Assembly (NCBI RefSeq): GCF_016545825.1
Contig: NC_052619.1
Span: 7,579,501-7,643,500 of the forward strand
Direction: 5' to 3'
Source of the DNA: Eucalyptus grandis
Taxonomy: Eukaryota > Streptophyta > Magnoliopsida > Myrtales > Myrtaceae
DNA length: 64,000 nt
The first letter of the stretch is position 1. The number at the start of each line of letters is the position of its first letter. The position numbers and the translations under genes are program-made. A model generated the notes under the pieces. It saw nothing but the letters and a program-made list of their open reading frames with translations, was not told the DNA's origin and did no database searches. Shown here in pieces: positions 11,825-24,303 of this stretch.

Positions 11825-12475
11825 TTCCAAGGCTCGAACCATTCTTCGGTCGCCTGTTAAAACAATCAATGATTTGTCTAGGACCCGAACCATTATTCCG
11901 TCGCCTATTGGAGTAATCAGTGGTTTGTCTCGGACCCGAACCATTCTTCGGTCGCCGTGATGGGAAATTGCTTCTCCAGGACTCGAACCATTCTTCGGTC
12001 GCCTGTCAAAACAATCAATGGTTTGTCTAGGACCCGAACCTTTCTTCGGTCGCCTTGATGGGAGATTGCTCCTCCAGGACCCGAACCATTCTTCGGTCGC
12101 CGTGACGGGAAATTGCTTTTCCAGGACCCGAACCATTCTTCAGTCGCCTGTTAAAACAATCAGTGGTTTGTTTAGGACCCGAACCTTTCTTCGGTCGCCT
12201 ATTGAAGTAATCAGTGGTTTGTCTAGGACCCGAACCTTTCTTCGGTCGCCTTGATGGGAGATTGCTCCTCCAGGACCCGAACCATTCTTCGGTCGCCTGT
12301 TAAAACAATTGATGGTTTGTCTAGGACCCGAACCTTTCTTCGGTCGCCTTGACGGGAGATGCTTCTCCAGGACCCGAACCATTCTTCGGTCGTCTGTCAA
12401 AACAATCAATGGTTTGTCTAGGACCCGAACCTTTCTTCGGTCGCCTTGACGGGAGATGCACCGACCTTTCTCAGG
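11825..12475 (-). repeat. Minisatellite A, about 13 units of 43-52 bp
   Basis: On the plus strand an anchor close to CCCGAACCATTCTTCGGTCG recurs about every 43-52 bases from about 11832 to about 12421. Variable linkers of two main types (TTAAAACAATCAATGG-like and GATGGGAGATTGC-like) alternate between anchors. It lies in the 3' untranslated part of the TR-GAG element. Confidence 0.88.
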
Positions 12476-12639
12476 GCATCTCATTTGTTGGGAGATAGTA
12501 CTTGGATGATCACAAGTACAAACTCTTGGAGGATACCTGGATGATCACAAGCATCGGAGGGGTACCTGGACGATCATAGGTATAAACTCTTAAGGAAGAA
12601 TCAAGGCATACCTGAGATATTCGTGTGGAAATATCGAGG

Positions 12640-13965
12640 ATGGGTCTTGCATATACGTGAAGGTTTCTCACCTCCTGGTAGTGGGAATATCGAGGACGTA
12701 CCTTGGATATTCATGAAGGTCTCTCACCTCCTGGTAATTGGGAATATCGAGGGCGTACCTGGGATATTCATGAAGGTCTCTCACCTCCTGGTAAAGGGGA
12801 ATATCGAGGACGTACCTTGGATATTCATGAAGGTCTCTCACCTCCTGGTAAATGGGAATATCGAGGGCGTACCTGAGATATTCGTGAAGGTGTCTCACCT
12901 CCCGGTAGTGGGAATATCGAGGGCGTGCCTCGCATATTCATGAAGGTCTCTCGCCTCCTGGTAAATGGGAATATCGAGGACGTACCTTGGATATTCATGA
13001 AGGTCTCTCACCTCCTGGTAATTGGGAATATCGAGGGCATACCTGAGATATTCGTGAAGGTCTCTCACCTCCTGGTAATTGGGAATATCGAGGGCGTACC
13101 TGGGATATTCATGAAGGTCTCTCACCTCCTAGTAAAGGGGAATATTGAGGACGTACCTTGGATATTCATGAAGGTCTCTCACCTCCTGGTAAATGGGAAT
13201 ATCGAGGGCGTACCTGAGATATTCGTGAAGGTCTCTCACCTCCTGGTAATTGGGAATATCGAGGGCGTGCCTCGCATATTCATGAAGGTCTCTCGCCTCC
13301 TGGTAAATGGGAATATCGAGGACGTACCTTGGATATTCATGAAGGTCTCTCACCTCCTGGTAATTGGGAATATCGAGGGCGTACCTGAGATATTCGTGAA
13401 GGTCTCTCACCTCCTGGTAATTGGGAATATCGAGGACGTGCCTCGCATATTCGTGAAGGTCTCTCACCTCCTGGTAGTTGGAATATCGAGGGCGTACCTG
13501 GGATATTCGTGAAGGTCTCTCACCTCCTAGTAGTTGGAATATCGAGGACGTACCTTGGATATTCATGAAGGTCTCTCACCTCCTGGTAATTGGGAATATT
13601 GAGGGCGTACCTGAGATATTCGTGAAGGTCTCTCACCTCCTGGTAATTGGGAATATGGAGGACGTACCTCAAATATTCATGAAGGTTTCTTACCTCATAG
13701 TAATTGGGAATATCGAGGATGTACCTGGGATATTCATGAAGGTCTCTCACCTCCTGGTAGTGGGGAATATCGAGGACGTACCTTGGATATTCATGAAGGT
13801 CTCTCACCTCCTGGTAAATGGGAATATCGATGGCGTACCTGAGATATTCGTGAAGGTCTTTCACCTCTTGGTAAATGGGAATATCAAGGGCATACCTGAG
13901 ATATTCGTGAAGGTCTCTCACCTCCTGGTAATTGGAATATCGAGCATGAAGGTTTCTCACCTCCT
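12640..13965 (-). repeat. Minisatellite B, about 23 units of about 57 bp
   Basis: The plus-strand unit runs from GGGAATATCGAGG through ATATTCGTGAAGG to CTCACCTCCTGGTAA. Units differ by a few bases (TTGG/GAGA, AATT/AAAT/AAGG variants), and higher-order alternation of variants is visible, suggesting block duplication. Because 57 is divisible by three, several frames stay open on both strands, giving spurious repetitive proteins. Confidence 0.93.
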
Positions 13966-13969
13966 GGTA

Positions 13970-14560
13970 ACATAAACTTGAATGTAGCACGAGACTTACC
14001 TAGATGGCCGCAAGCACTCAAAAGGGGTGGAACACCTGGATAGCCACAGGTGTACAAAGTACTGGGATACTTGGATGAACACAAGTATTTAATGATACAA
14101 CCTGGGACCACTCAGTTGGTCCAAGTGTAAGAAAGCATACCTGGGTAGGCGTAGGCACTCAAAGCAGTGGAATGCTTGAACATCTGCTATTATTTGGGGA
14201 CAACTCGGGCAAGCTGAGTGTCATGAAAAGGAAGTACCTAGACAAGGGTGGATACTTGACGATATAGGGATACCTAGATAGCAGTAGGTATTCAATAATA
14301 AAGGGATACTTGGTCAGGCACAAGTATCAATACTCTGAGGACAACTCGGACAGGTCGAGTGTCGTTAAGAGGGAGTACCCGGCAAGTGGTGGGTATTCAA
14401 AGACAATGGGATACTGAGACAATTGCAAGCACCCAAACTCAAGGGACGACTCGAATAGGTCGAGTGTCAAGAAGAGAGTACCTGGACAGTGATAGGTACC
14501 TTAAGACAAATGGGGATAGAGATATGCTTACCTGGCAATATCTCTGATCTCTAAGAGTAT
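13970..14560 (-). repeat. Degenerate repeat block C
   Basis: Variable 50-75 base units contain phrases such as ACCTGGATAGCCACAGGTG and GACAACTCGG...CGAGTGTC. They appear to be older, decayed relatives of the style of repeats to their left. Confidence 0.65.
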
Positions 14561-17500
14561 GTCTGCTATTTGCACAGTATGCACACATGATTGTATATGA
14601 TATAAATTCATGAGTTCAAATGAGATTCATGCATGATAATTTTGTCAGTTCTGCATCTTTTGATTTCCATTGGGGAAGATTTTGAAAGACAACCTTCATT
14701 TAGAATGTAGATGTGCTTGAGCATGCCAGATGAGGGACTTTCAGTCTGAAAGGACTTTCCGCTCACTCTCATGGAAAAGGCTATCCTGACCATTGATGCA
14801 GGATTCATAAGGACCACACTATCTCACTGTCATCATGTCAGCATGGGTCTAAGTATTCTCACAAACGGTACGACTTTACCAATGTGAGAGGTCTTTGTTG
14901 AAACTGTGATGAAGTCTTGGTTAGTGGCCCATCGAAGGGGACCATCAAGGTTGAAGCTGATGGACAAAAATGTTGCACGATCATCTCCGGGTTTACAAGT
15001 CAAGAACCCTGCGAAAAGAGATAGAGTAATCTTGCTCGTACTTCTTCGATCGATGCTTATAGACATATGAAATCCTACGTTAATTGAAGTGCCCCTAGTT
15101 TGAAGAGACTTTTACAACGGGATGCAACGTAGGCTTGATTCATGTGTAAAAAGGTAGAGCTGGTGATTGCCTTGGCATTTGTCTCCAGTCTTTCTTCTCA
15201 CTGTCAAATGGAGGTTCTATGGACCACAACAACAACATTTTATTGGCTGCATTTTTTACTGGGGGGCATTGGCCTTGCTTTTACTAGGCACACTGCTTTT
15301 TTCATGCCCCTATTTTTATTCCAGTTCTTCTTTTATGGGCATTGACCTTGCTTTTACCAGGTACACCGCTTTTTTATGCCCCTGCTTTTTTCATTCTTGT
15401 TGCTTGAGAGCTGATCTTGGCAAGTTTAATCGAAGCACCGTTATTAGACTCTTGAGTCTTCATCTTCAACCGGCGCTCAGGCTATAATAACTCCTGCTTT
15501 GTCTTGATGTGAGGGTAAAATTACAGACTCACTTGGGTTGTACAATGAATACAAGTGCGTAAAGAAAGAATTGCTCTTCATGACTCTAGGGCACTTAAAT
15601 TAACACGAGTGTTCATATGCAATAAAGACACTCGAAGATTGATGCAAGTGCAAGCAAGAAAATTTCTATCCCCTTTCTCGCCTTGTGATGTTGACTTGTT
15701 TTTGACTTGCCCCAGTGTGGGGTGGTTCTTTGACGGGGATATGAGAGAAGCTTCACCAGTGTATGGGGCTTAATGGGGTGAGCAATGAAATGCCTCTCAC
15801 TGTTTTGGTTATCGTACCATTCGCGAGAGAACTCTTTACCCTGTAGTCATGGAATCTTCTGCACTCATCTCACAAATGTATAGATGGGGGACTGTGTGTA
15901 GGATATAGCTTGCCTGTCATCATTCTGACGCGCCTCATCCAGCATGCCCAATCAATCTTGTATTCTTCAATTAGCTGTCTATTCTAATGATTCTCAATGG
16001 AATCAGTGATTTAGACAGACAAAATCATCATGCAGAATTCACCTAGAAAAATGCATGTAGTGTATGATGTGATGGACTTTGTACTCTCAAGATAAATAAA
16101 TGGCTTTTTACTCAAGAAGAACTTATTAACAGCTTTAGGGGTGTTTACCTAGGTGGAACAAAGATTCACAAATGTGTTGAAACTTTGAACATTACAAGAG
16201 TTATTTACAAAAAGGGTGTCGATGGTTGTCCCTATTGATTAGGGATATGACACATGAATGATCAGCCAATGATTGGGAATCTAATTGTTGATTTGATGGG
16301 CCCTTTTTTTGGCCCTTGCAGAAGAGAAGATGTACATGTAGGTCAATTAGTCTGGCCGAAATCAAATGTGAGTTGACGCCTGAAGATTTTCTGTCATTTG
16401 CTTTGGCGATACTTGAGACGTCATTTTGTTTGGGAGAGCTTGTCACGCCTCTCATTGATTTGTTATCTGTATTTTTGGCAGTCATGTGATCCTGCAACAG
16501 ACAAGAGGGAGTGCGTTAGTCATGAACTCTTTCGAGAGTCGAATAATTGGAAGCGATACAACTTTACCCTTCACTGGTTTGCAGACGATTGGGTGAACCT
16601 GAAGTGAGAGGGGGACACGAAATCCTACATCCCTTGCTTCGTTAGGTCGAATATTGGCTCCTGGATGACACGTCATTTTACACGAAATCAGGTGAATTCG
16701 ATGTGGGTCATTTCCACGTACTAGCTTGGCCAATGTTAATTTGCCAAACCTAACCATCAAGTTTGGCTCTTGAATCCGGATGCTTCCCTTTCCCAGAGTT
16801 TGCATTTGTTGATTCCTAAGGCTATTTGAATGTCGATGATGGACTCCTTATCTTGACACAGTTCAATGTTTCCTTTGATTAGCCCTCCTCATTGGTGACC
16901 CTGTATGCATGATTGATGGTCGTTGATTCATCTTTAACGCCTTCCTTCTGTGGAATTTTTCTTCTGTCTTTGAGGAAATTACTTCTTGCAAGAGCATGCG
17001 TCTGAATAGGAAGTCAGGTTTCTAGGTCCTCATTTTGAATAGGGGCTAGAGACCGCTTCAACTATCTGGATTTCTTCCCTGTTGACAGTAGTCAATTCAA
17101 AGGAAGAGAAAATATCCCTTCCTTGTGCTTTTGGGCTTGTTGAAGTTGGAAGTCTTGTTGATGAAACCACAGCATCTGGTTGCTCAGGCACATTGTAGGG
17201 AAAGGATATTGCTCTGGCTTGTGAAGGAGTTGGGCAGGAGCAAGGTGGAGTGTGCAGAGCTCCTAGGGATGGCTTGATTTCAACCGTATGCTTGTACCTA
17301 TTACGTCCCATCTTTCATTTCCTGATGTGCTTGCTTCAAATGCCCCCTGTCACACTAAGTCAAAGGGGATGGGAAGGATCTTCTGTGACATGAAGTGAGT
17401 GAGTCAGAAAGACAAACATGATTAAATTAATCATCTTATTTTAACAAAAGCTTTTAGGTGATGAAATATTTTTATTTTCAAAATACGTCTTTAGGGGAGA

Positions 17501-17800
17501 CAAAAACATGAGGAAGCCCAGCCCTCAATATTCTCCTTGGATGATATTTTCTTTTCATGGTTGGATAACATCACTGGGCAGGTTTGGGATACCACCTCAT
17601 GCTCTTAAAATATTTTCAACTTTATTTAATAAGTGGATTTACATTTTGGAAAAGTGTTTTCAAAAGTTAGTTACTTGAGCGAAATTGATGTTGAAAATAA
17701 AAACAAGCCAGACTTAAGAAAGATGTACAAGATCCCACGTAGGGGAATACAAAAGAAAATTAAAAAGGGTTCTGCTCGAGCTGGCCTGCACCCATTTCCC
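14561..17800 (-). other. Non-coding interior of the TR-GAG element, where pol would be expected
   Basis: This stretch has no recognisable polyprotein domain. A tandem duplication of about 73 bp is present at 15264-15336 and 15337-15409 (units beginning GGGCATTG and containing CTTGCTTTTAC). The other open frames are short and lack family motifs. Confidence 0.6.
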
Positions 17801-17801
17801 C

Positions 17802-19290
17802 TTATGGTCCTTCATTGATGGTGTTTATGAAAAGGTCTCCAAACATGGTGGTCATGTCATCTGGCCCTTCTTTCTCTGTTGCTAAGGGTGGCACTTCATT
17901 GCCTGAATAATACCCGGCCTTCACCAGTCCTTGATAGATGTTAGCGGTATGTGCTTCGACATTTCTGCTCTGACTATCTTCAAAACTGAATACCGCGTTT
18001 ACTTTGTCGGTATGATCAGGGAGCAGATTGTCTTGGAATGAGAAAGCTTTAGTGTCCAACAGGTTCTGGATTCGACTCTTGAGGGCGAAGCACTCATCAG
18101 TTGAATGCCCCACTTCTTCCATGTGATAGTCACATATTTTTGACGGGTCATAGTTGGAAAAACTTTCAGCGTTGGGTCGTTTTGGCTCAATCGAAAGGAG
18201 GTTCTTTTTCCTGAGGATCGCACATTCGTGACGGAGATCCAGGAAGAGGAGTAAATTGTCTCTTGTTGTTGTAACGCTGAGATGACTGACGGCTGGTGGT
18301 CTGTTGCTGTCTTGCACTTATCTGAATTGTTGGAGGATGATTGTAAGTTGCATTGACATCTACCAGGGGTTCTTTATCTTTCTTCATGCTGAACTTGCCC
18401 GTGGATGCAGGTTCAGTGAACCAACCATCCCTCAACCCTATCTCGATTTGCTCCCCTACTGGAATGAGTTGATTAAATGATTCAGCGATCGTGGTTACCA
18501 TTCGATTGCGGTACTCGCAAGGGAGGGTTTTGATAAACATCTTTCTTAGCTCGAAATCGGTTGGTTCAGGACTGATTTGGGAGGCCAGATTCCTCCATCG
18601 AATAGTATATTCTTTGAACGATTCGTGCTTTTTCTTTTCGGTATGCTCAAGATCCTCGCGAGAAGGGGTAATATCCATTATGAACTTATACTGCTTGAGG
18701 AATGCCTCACTCACTTCGCTCCATGTTTCGAGGAGATTCATGTTCTTTGTAATGTACCATCTCAGGGCAGGGCCTATTAGACTTGATTGGAACAACCGGA
18801 TCATTAATGGTGCATTATTAACGTATTGGGTCATTCGAACCAAGTACATTTGCAAATGAGCCCTAGGACAAGTCGTGCCATCGTACTTCTCAAACTCAGG
18901 CATTTTGAATTTTTCCAGCATTTTGACATTGGAATAAATGGAGAGGTCCGTCAAAGTAGGATCTTGGAGGCCTTGCAGTTGTTTCAGCTTCTCCTCGAGC
19001 TTTTCGAGGCGTTTGTCATGCTCAGTTTTAGACAAACTGTCTCGCCTAGCTTCCTCGATCATGGTTGGGTGCGGATCATCCTCCAATTCGGGCATGTTAT
19101 CGTCGGTATCTCCACCTTGATCACCCCTAGTAGATGATCGTGGCAACAATACCTCGATTGAGGCCGGGGCGGGAGTAAGCTTGCCCTGGATGGAGTCTAT
19201 CTGCTTTGAGAGTTGTTGAAGCACATTGAAGACTTGTTTCATTTCGTTTTCCATGACCGCAACACGGCTTGGTACATTCTCTTCGGCCAT
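17802..19290 (-). pseudogene. Retrotransposon gag of Tat/Ogre type, one frameshift
   Basis: Gag proteins form the virus-like particle that packages element RNA. The frame opens at ATG 19290 and runs 367 codons to 18187. It has a coiled-coil N-terminus (residues about 1-40), an acidic linker, a second helical segment (95-115), and the core gag domain with the diagnostic phrases PEFEKYDGTTCPRAHL and FKEYTIRWRNLASQI. At about 18200-18250 the frame shifts by one; the continuation (18317-17802) carries the knuckle-like CDYHMEEVGHSTDEC and the usual sequence after it. Without the shift, gag would be about 490 residues. No protease or RT follows. It is the only coding capacity of the element, and its long open first part suggests it decayed recently. 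Confidence 0.82.
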
Positions 19291-20218
19291 TCTTGCTCTT
19301 GCTTTTGAGCGAGCCTAGATCGGCGAACGTGATTACCTGGCCATGAATAAACAAGCATGTGTGAAGACAAGGCGTAAATAGGGAGTCTGTCCATGATGAC
19401 AACCTAATCCTACTCTTTTTGTTTATTCATGAAAAGGTAGAGGATTTCCTAAGCATGAATTGAAAAATGGCATGTGACATGCTAGCATGGGCTAAAAGGC
19501 TATTCAATTTGAAAGGCGAGGAAAGCATGAATTGTAACAAATTTTGAAAAAGACTTCTATCCCTTTTTGAGGCAAATGAAAAATCTTGCGAAAAAGAACT
19601 TTTTAACATGCTTAAGAATAAAAACACCAACTGAAAGTAATTTCTTTTGCAATTTAAAAAAAAAAAACTTTATGACGATTACTCCCAAATTTAGATGACC
19701 GTGATATTAAATCCTACACTAATCATGGACTACTTAATATATACAGGAAGGTAAGTAAATTGCAAAGTACACGAAATAAAAACTTACTTCACGCGAGGAA
19801 ATTGATGGCAATCACATAGACATGCGCATGACATGTGCGGCTCGATTTCTAACGAGAAGGTTTGTTGAAATTAAAGGATATCCGCTCGTCGCAGTCTCGC
19901 GTTAGCAGCATACCCTCCTAACCTCGGCTAAGAAATTCGGGGAAAAGAAAGGCAACCTCTACATCGCAGTCTCGCGTTCGAGGTCGTATCTTTCTTAACA
20001 CCATCCTAGAAATCCTATGGCGGCCTAGGTCCGGCGGCCGGGTTGTGTGTGCCATGTGTAGTGCTAAAACAAGTAAAGCATGCACAACAATTTATAATCA
20101 CAAGATAATCTATTTTAAGCAAAATTAAAATAAATTTCTAAGCTTTTGACTTGCATGAAGAAAAAAACCTAAGTCGAAAGAATTTAAACAAGACAAAAAT
20201 GGCCTAAGTCCTCAAAGT
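19291..20218 (-). other. Leader region between PBS and gag
   Basis: About 0.9 kb of untranslated leader. Two similar GC-richer boxes occur around 19885 and 19963, both containing TCGCAGTCTCGCGTT, possibly structural or packaging sequence; that role is speculation. Confidence 0.5.
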
Positions 20219-20237
20219 CCCCAAATGGAGTCGCCAA
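20219..20237 (-). other. Primer-binding site of the TR-GAG element
   Basis: On the minus strand TGGCGACTCCATTTGGGGA starts two bases inside the 5' LTR end. TGGCGACTCC-type sites are typical of Tat/Ogre-lineage elements, where a tRNA-Arg primer has been proposed; I did not verify the tRNA match. Confidence 0.7.
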
Positions 20238-20239
20238 GC

Positions 20240-22005
20240 TGTCGCAACCTCTTTTTTCTCGGCGCCCGCAATCGGGTACGGGCGCCTAAGGAGGCTAATG
20301 GCTCGGCTGAATTTATTAAGCCCGGACTCTCCCAAGTCCACCAATTCACGACTTAATGGTCTGAGTTTTTAACTTGTAAATCAATTTTTAAATTGGAGTC
20401 GCCACTAATCGATTTGGGGTGGGTTGATTAGAAACCCAAGTGAAGTATCGGGAGAAATACTCACTCTGCGCAACCGAAGAAATTAGGATCGGGGACTTGA
20501 TTACACTAGTTAATCACTAATGCCCTTTCGGTACCTAATCTTGTTTAAACACTAAGGTTTTTGGATGTTCGAGGGATTTTCCATGCATTTTTTGGAGGAA
20601 AACATTTTTGAGTCATTTTCTAATTTTTGGACACAAAATGGATTTTTGGGGTTTTTTGGTATTTTTGGAAAAATACAAGTCTTTTTTGCTTTTTCTGAAT
20701 TTTTTGGCTTTTTCATGAATTTTTGACTTTTTTTTTGGATTTTTGACATTTTTTGGAAAATATGAATTTTTTTATTTTTTGATTTTTTGGAAAATAAAGT
20801 ATTTTCTAAATATTTTTAATATTTTTGGGAAATAAATTATTTTTTATTATTTTTTATTTTTCGAAAATAAAATATTTATTATTTATTTATTTATTAAAAA
20901 TATTATTTTATATTAAAATAATATAAAAATCGACTCGGCCTCGGATCCGCGGGTTGGGTCCGACCCGGGCCAGCGACCCACCCGCGGACGGGCCTGCAAA
21001 GCGGGCCCGACTCAGAACTTTTTTTTTTATATTTGAAACGGCGTCGTGGCGGGCGTTCGGACACCGCCCGGCTCGACGACCCGGATCCGATCCGACCTCG
21101 CGACCCGACTCCCTGGCGAACCCTACCCGGATCCGACCCGAATCATGACCCGGCCTTCCGCCGCCCCCGGGATTTACGGACTCCTTACCCGGTCCCCGAT
21201 CCGGGTCCGACCCGACAACCCGGGGTCGCGACCCGGAAAATCAGGAACTCTAGGGTTTCCAAATCGCGGCGCCGCGGAGGGAGAGGACAGAGGCGTAGCG
21301 GTGACGGCGGTGGCGACAGTGGCGACGGCGGCGATGGCGAAGGCGACAACGGCAATGGCGACGACGGCTAGGTCAACGGAAAACGGCTATGATGAACGAC
21401 GACGCCTTTTTTACCTTCTCTCGAACGGGGACGGCGACGGCAGGAGGGCGGTTCACGACGGTGGAGAAACGGCGAGCGACGACGGCGACGGCGAGACCTG
21501 GGCTCGGTCGAATCTGGCCGGGACACTCTCTCTCTCCCTCGGGTTCGCTCGTCAAGCTCCCCGAAGTCTCTCGGGGACCCCTCCGAGCTCACCACACCAC
21601 GGCCGGCCTGAACTCAAGCTCCCCGAAGTCTCTCAGGGGACCCCAAGCCTCGGCTGCCCTCTCTCTCTCTCTCTCTGTGTCCGCTCTGTTGACGGTGGCT
21701 CGCCTCTATTTATAGGCGTGGGAGCAGCCGGTCGGCGAGGCTTCGACCCGCCAGTTGGACCGCTGTCCCATCTGCCCTCATCGCTGCCTCCGGTCACATC
21801 CCGTCGACGCCACCTGCCCCTCTGCTCCGCATGCGACCGCTGTCCGCTCATGCTTCTCCGGCGTTGCACCTGCCCGCGCGTGCTCTCCAGTGGCGCGAGG
21901 AAGAAGACGATGTGGAGGGGCCGGGCTTGAGGCGATGATGGGCCAAAGGCCCATGCGGGGGCTGCTTTTTTTGTTTTTTCTGTTTTTTAATTTTAGGCGT
22001 CAACA
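20240..22005 (-). repeat. 5' LTR of the TR-GAG element
   Basis: It is homologous to 9820-11562 and ends at the TTAGG target duplication. It contains the TATA box at 21706-21716 on the minus strand and a CT-repeat tract next to it. Transcription should start some 25-30 bases to the left of the TATA box. Confidence 0.9.
21706..21716 (-). promoter_or_regulatory. TATA box of the 5' LTR
   Basis: The minus strand reads CCTATAAATAG. This is the copy in the position to drive the gag transcript. Confidence 0.7.
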
Positions 22006-22208
22006 TTAGGGTTCATTTTTTTGGAGTCCTCTCAGTAACAAAACCTCATCAATAATATCAATAGGTAATAGATATGGCAATTACTAAAAGTAGAAATAAC
22101 GGTTGATAGGTCCATACATTACAATAGTTGACCTAAATTTACAGTATAAACAATAATTCATAGATTTAAGAAATGACAATTGCTAGTTGTAGGAAACTAG
22201 TTTATAAT

Positions 22209-22573
22209 AGGGAAAATGACCAGAATAGTCCCTGAGCATTGAACTTTACTCTAATGTGTAATGTGGTCCATGAGCTTTTAATTTGTTCGATGTGGTTCAT
22301 ATACTTTAGCTCAACATGCAATATCGTTCTTAAACTTTTAAATTTAGTACCTATTCAATTTAGTCTTAAGAATATATAAAAATGTTAAATTTTGTCTCTG
22401 AATTTGAATTAATGAGAAAACATTGAATATTTTCATAGAGTTCAACGAAAAATTGAACATGTACCAAAAATTCATAAATTCATTCAATAAATTAAAAATC
22501 TATGGATCACATTGACATTAGAATAAAGTTCATGGAAATTAAAAATTCAGAGACCATTCACGTGATTATCCCT
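22209..22573. mobile_element. MITE, 365 bp with long imperfect terminal inverted repeats
   Basis: The left end AGGGAAAATGACCAGAATAG and the complement of the right end, AGGGATAATCACGTGAATGG, align. Similarity continues for about 80 bases with indels (both arms contain GAACTTTA.TCTAATGT). Identical 7-bp flanks TTATAAT occur at 22202-22208 and 22574-22580. There is no coding capacity. The superfamily is unclear from a 7-bp duplication. Confidence 0.75.
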
Positions 22574-22580
22574 TTATAAT

Positions 22581-24286
22581 ATGGATTTTGTTTGCATTGT
22601 TTCAATTGCCAAATATTCTTGGACAATAATTTAATTTTAAAATATTGATTTCACATAGCATGAGAATAATCTATACTTTAAAAGTTGTAATATTTTCTTC
22701 TTTCTTTTTTCTTACTGCTTACCAAGTACATAATGATGTTTCTTCACGAAATCCATAAAATAATGTATGGATATGTTGAATAGCTCAAAGCATCACGCTT
22801 GCTATCCTTAATAATGGTTGTAAATTCGTCAAAGAATACCTCAGGGGTACTTGTTAACCAATTAAGGAAATATAATAATTTTTGACACATTGACTGTTTA
22901 GATGAAATGTGTAAGAATTATTTTGAAAATTGAAATATTTTTATAAAATTATTTTTAACAGCTACACGCTTGTTAACAAGATCCTTATTACTATCTTACG
23001 AAGATAATATAGCGGACATAAAGAGAAAAACATAAGCTGTTACTATCTATATATCACTTGAATATCCGAAATTGAATATCGTCGCTCTCACGTGTCATTT
23101 TTGGATCTTTAAGTGTGACTTAAAGGACATGATTGAATGAAAATGAAACCCAGAGTATAATATATACAAAGCCTAAATAGTAAAAAGATACAGTTATTTT
23201 ATATACAGAACCAAATACACTAGCTTTGAAAGATTAGTCAAGACTTCTAGAATTGCTGAATCAGAGTTTGGTAAGCAACTTACGCTACCGGTCTGTGTCT
23301 CTAAGGGATCAAAATTGCTTGTGTGACTCACGAACCAATTTAGCAATTGGAAAAAGAAATGAAGAGAAAGGGCAGTTGTTGGGTCAACGAATTTCTTCTT
23401 TGCATAAGAAAGGGTCAACAGACATTACGATCAGGACTTCTCATAGGTTTCTAGCTGGCTGAAAAGCGTAGATAGTTTCATTGAGAATTCTTGAGCACTT
23501 CGCCCTTTTTTTGAAAAAGAAAAAGGTAGATAGGTTGAGTGAAAGAATGATCCTAAGGAATTTTATAAGGTTTGAGTGCCTTACTCAGGTCTCCAAACGC
23601 TCTTATTTGAGCGTTTTGTCTCCACCAAACAATGCCCAACATTGTTCACTAAGTGAAAGTATTGAATAATGCCTTTGATCGATCAAAATACAGTATTATA
23701 TTTTCTAATTGATAAGAAACTTGCACGTCATTACACATCATGTGTGATGTACACATCATGTAGCAAACCATTAGTTCACATGCTGAAATTAAAATGCAAA
23801 GCTAATTTTCATTGATACTATAGAATTTATTAGTCCGTCTCAAAGCATCAGCAATATTTCAAATGCACGAATTTCCTATGACATGGGCTATCCTTACCTC
23901 ATGGATGGATTAATTCCTATAAATATACGTAAACTATCATGTCTACATATATTGAATAAGGCTTCATTCACATGGTCTCCAAGGTTAATATAAGCGGGAG
24001 ACACTGCTATTCGAATCAAGATTCATTGTATTCCAACCCGACAGTCAACTACTCAGTCAAATGAAAGTTTGTCATGATCCTAGCGAGAGATAACTATTAG
24101 TCAGGGGACTCGTAACAATAGTCCCTTGAGAGTGACTTCAGGAGTCATAGTGTGAATAGCAAAACAGACGAGACTCGGGCAGTTGGGTGTTGACTCTGTA
24201 CTTGTTCTTGTATCGAAAAATGGGCATGACTCATGGCACGCAATGAATGCACATGGCTTCATGAGTTTGCACAACCACTTTGTATG
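22581..24286. other. Intergenic, AT-rich
   Basis: Only short open frames without family motifs. I see no gene, RNA gene or repeat I can defend. Confidence 0.5.
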
Positions 24287-24303
24287 CCTAACTTGTGGAA
24301 GTT

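Larger units (their letters stand above)
9820..22005 (-). mobile_element. Complete non-autonomous LTR element with gag only (TR-GAG type, Tat/Ogre-like)
   Basis: Two similar LTRs (9820-11562 and 20240-22005) bound a 12.2 kb element, flanked by the identical 5-bp target duplication TTAGG at 9815-9819 and 22006-22010. Read on the minus strand, the LTR runs TGTTGACGCC...GTCGCGACA, a primer-binding site follows the right-hand LTR, and a polypurine tract precedes the left-hand one, so the element is transcribed right to left. The only protein recognised is gag (19290 down to 17802). No protease, RT, RNase H or integrase motif was found in the 6 kb between gag and the 3' LTR, which holds three minisatellite blocks and non-coding sequence. 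This architecture matches the non-autonomous TR-GAG class, which depends on enzymes from a partner element. The gag type suggests a Tat/Ogre-lineage partner. Confidence 0.87.

Noticed and set aside
11825..12475. Regularly spaced repeats that look at first like a CRISPR array
   Set aside because: The linkers are themselves repeated, the DNA is a plant retrotransposon and no cas genes are present. This is an ordinary minisatellite.
12925..13990. Repetitive proteins of 100-195 residues on both strands, for example units like VPEIFVKVSHLLVIGNIEG
   Set aside because: The 57-bp minisatellite has a length divisible by three, which keeps frames open on both strands. There is no start context, no family similarity, and it lies in the untranslated part of the element.
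18491..19137. Plus-strand frames opposite gag
   Set aside because: Antisense shadows of the minus-strand gag, which carries the family motifs.
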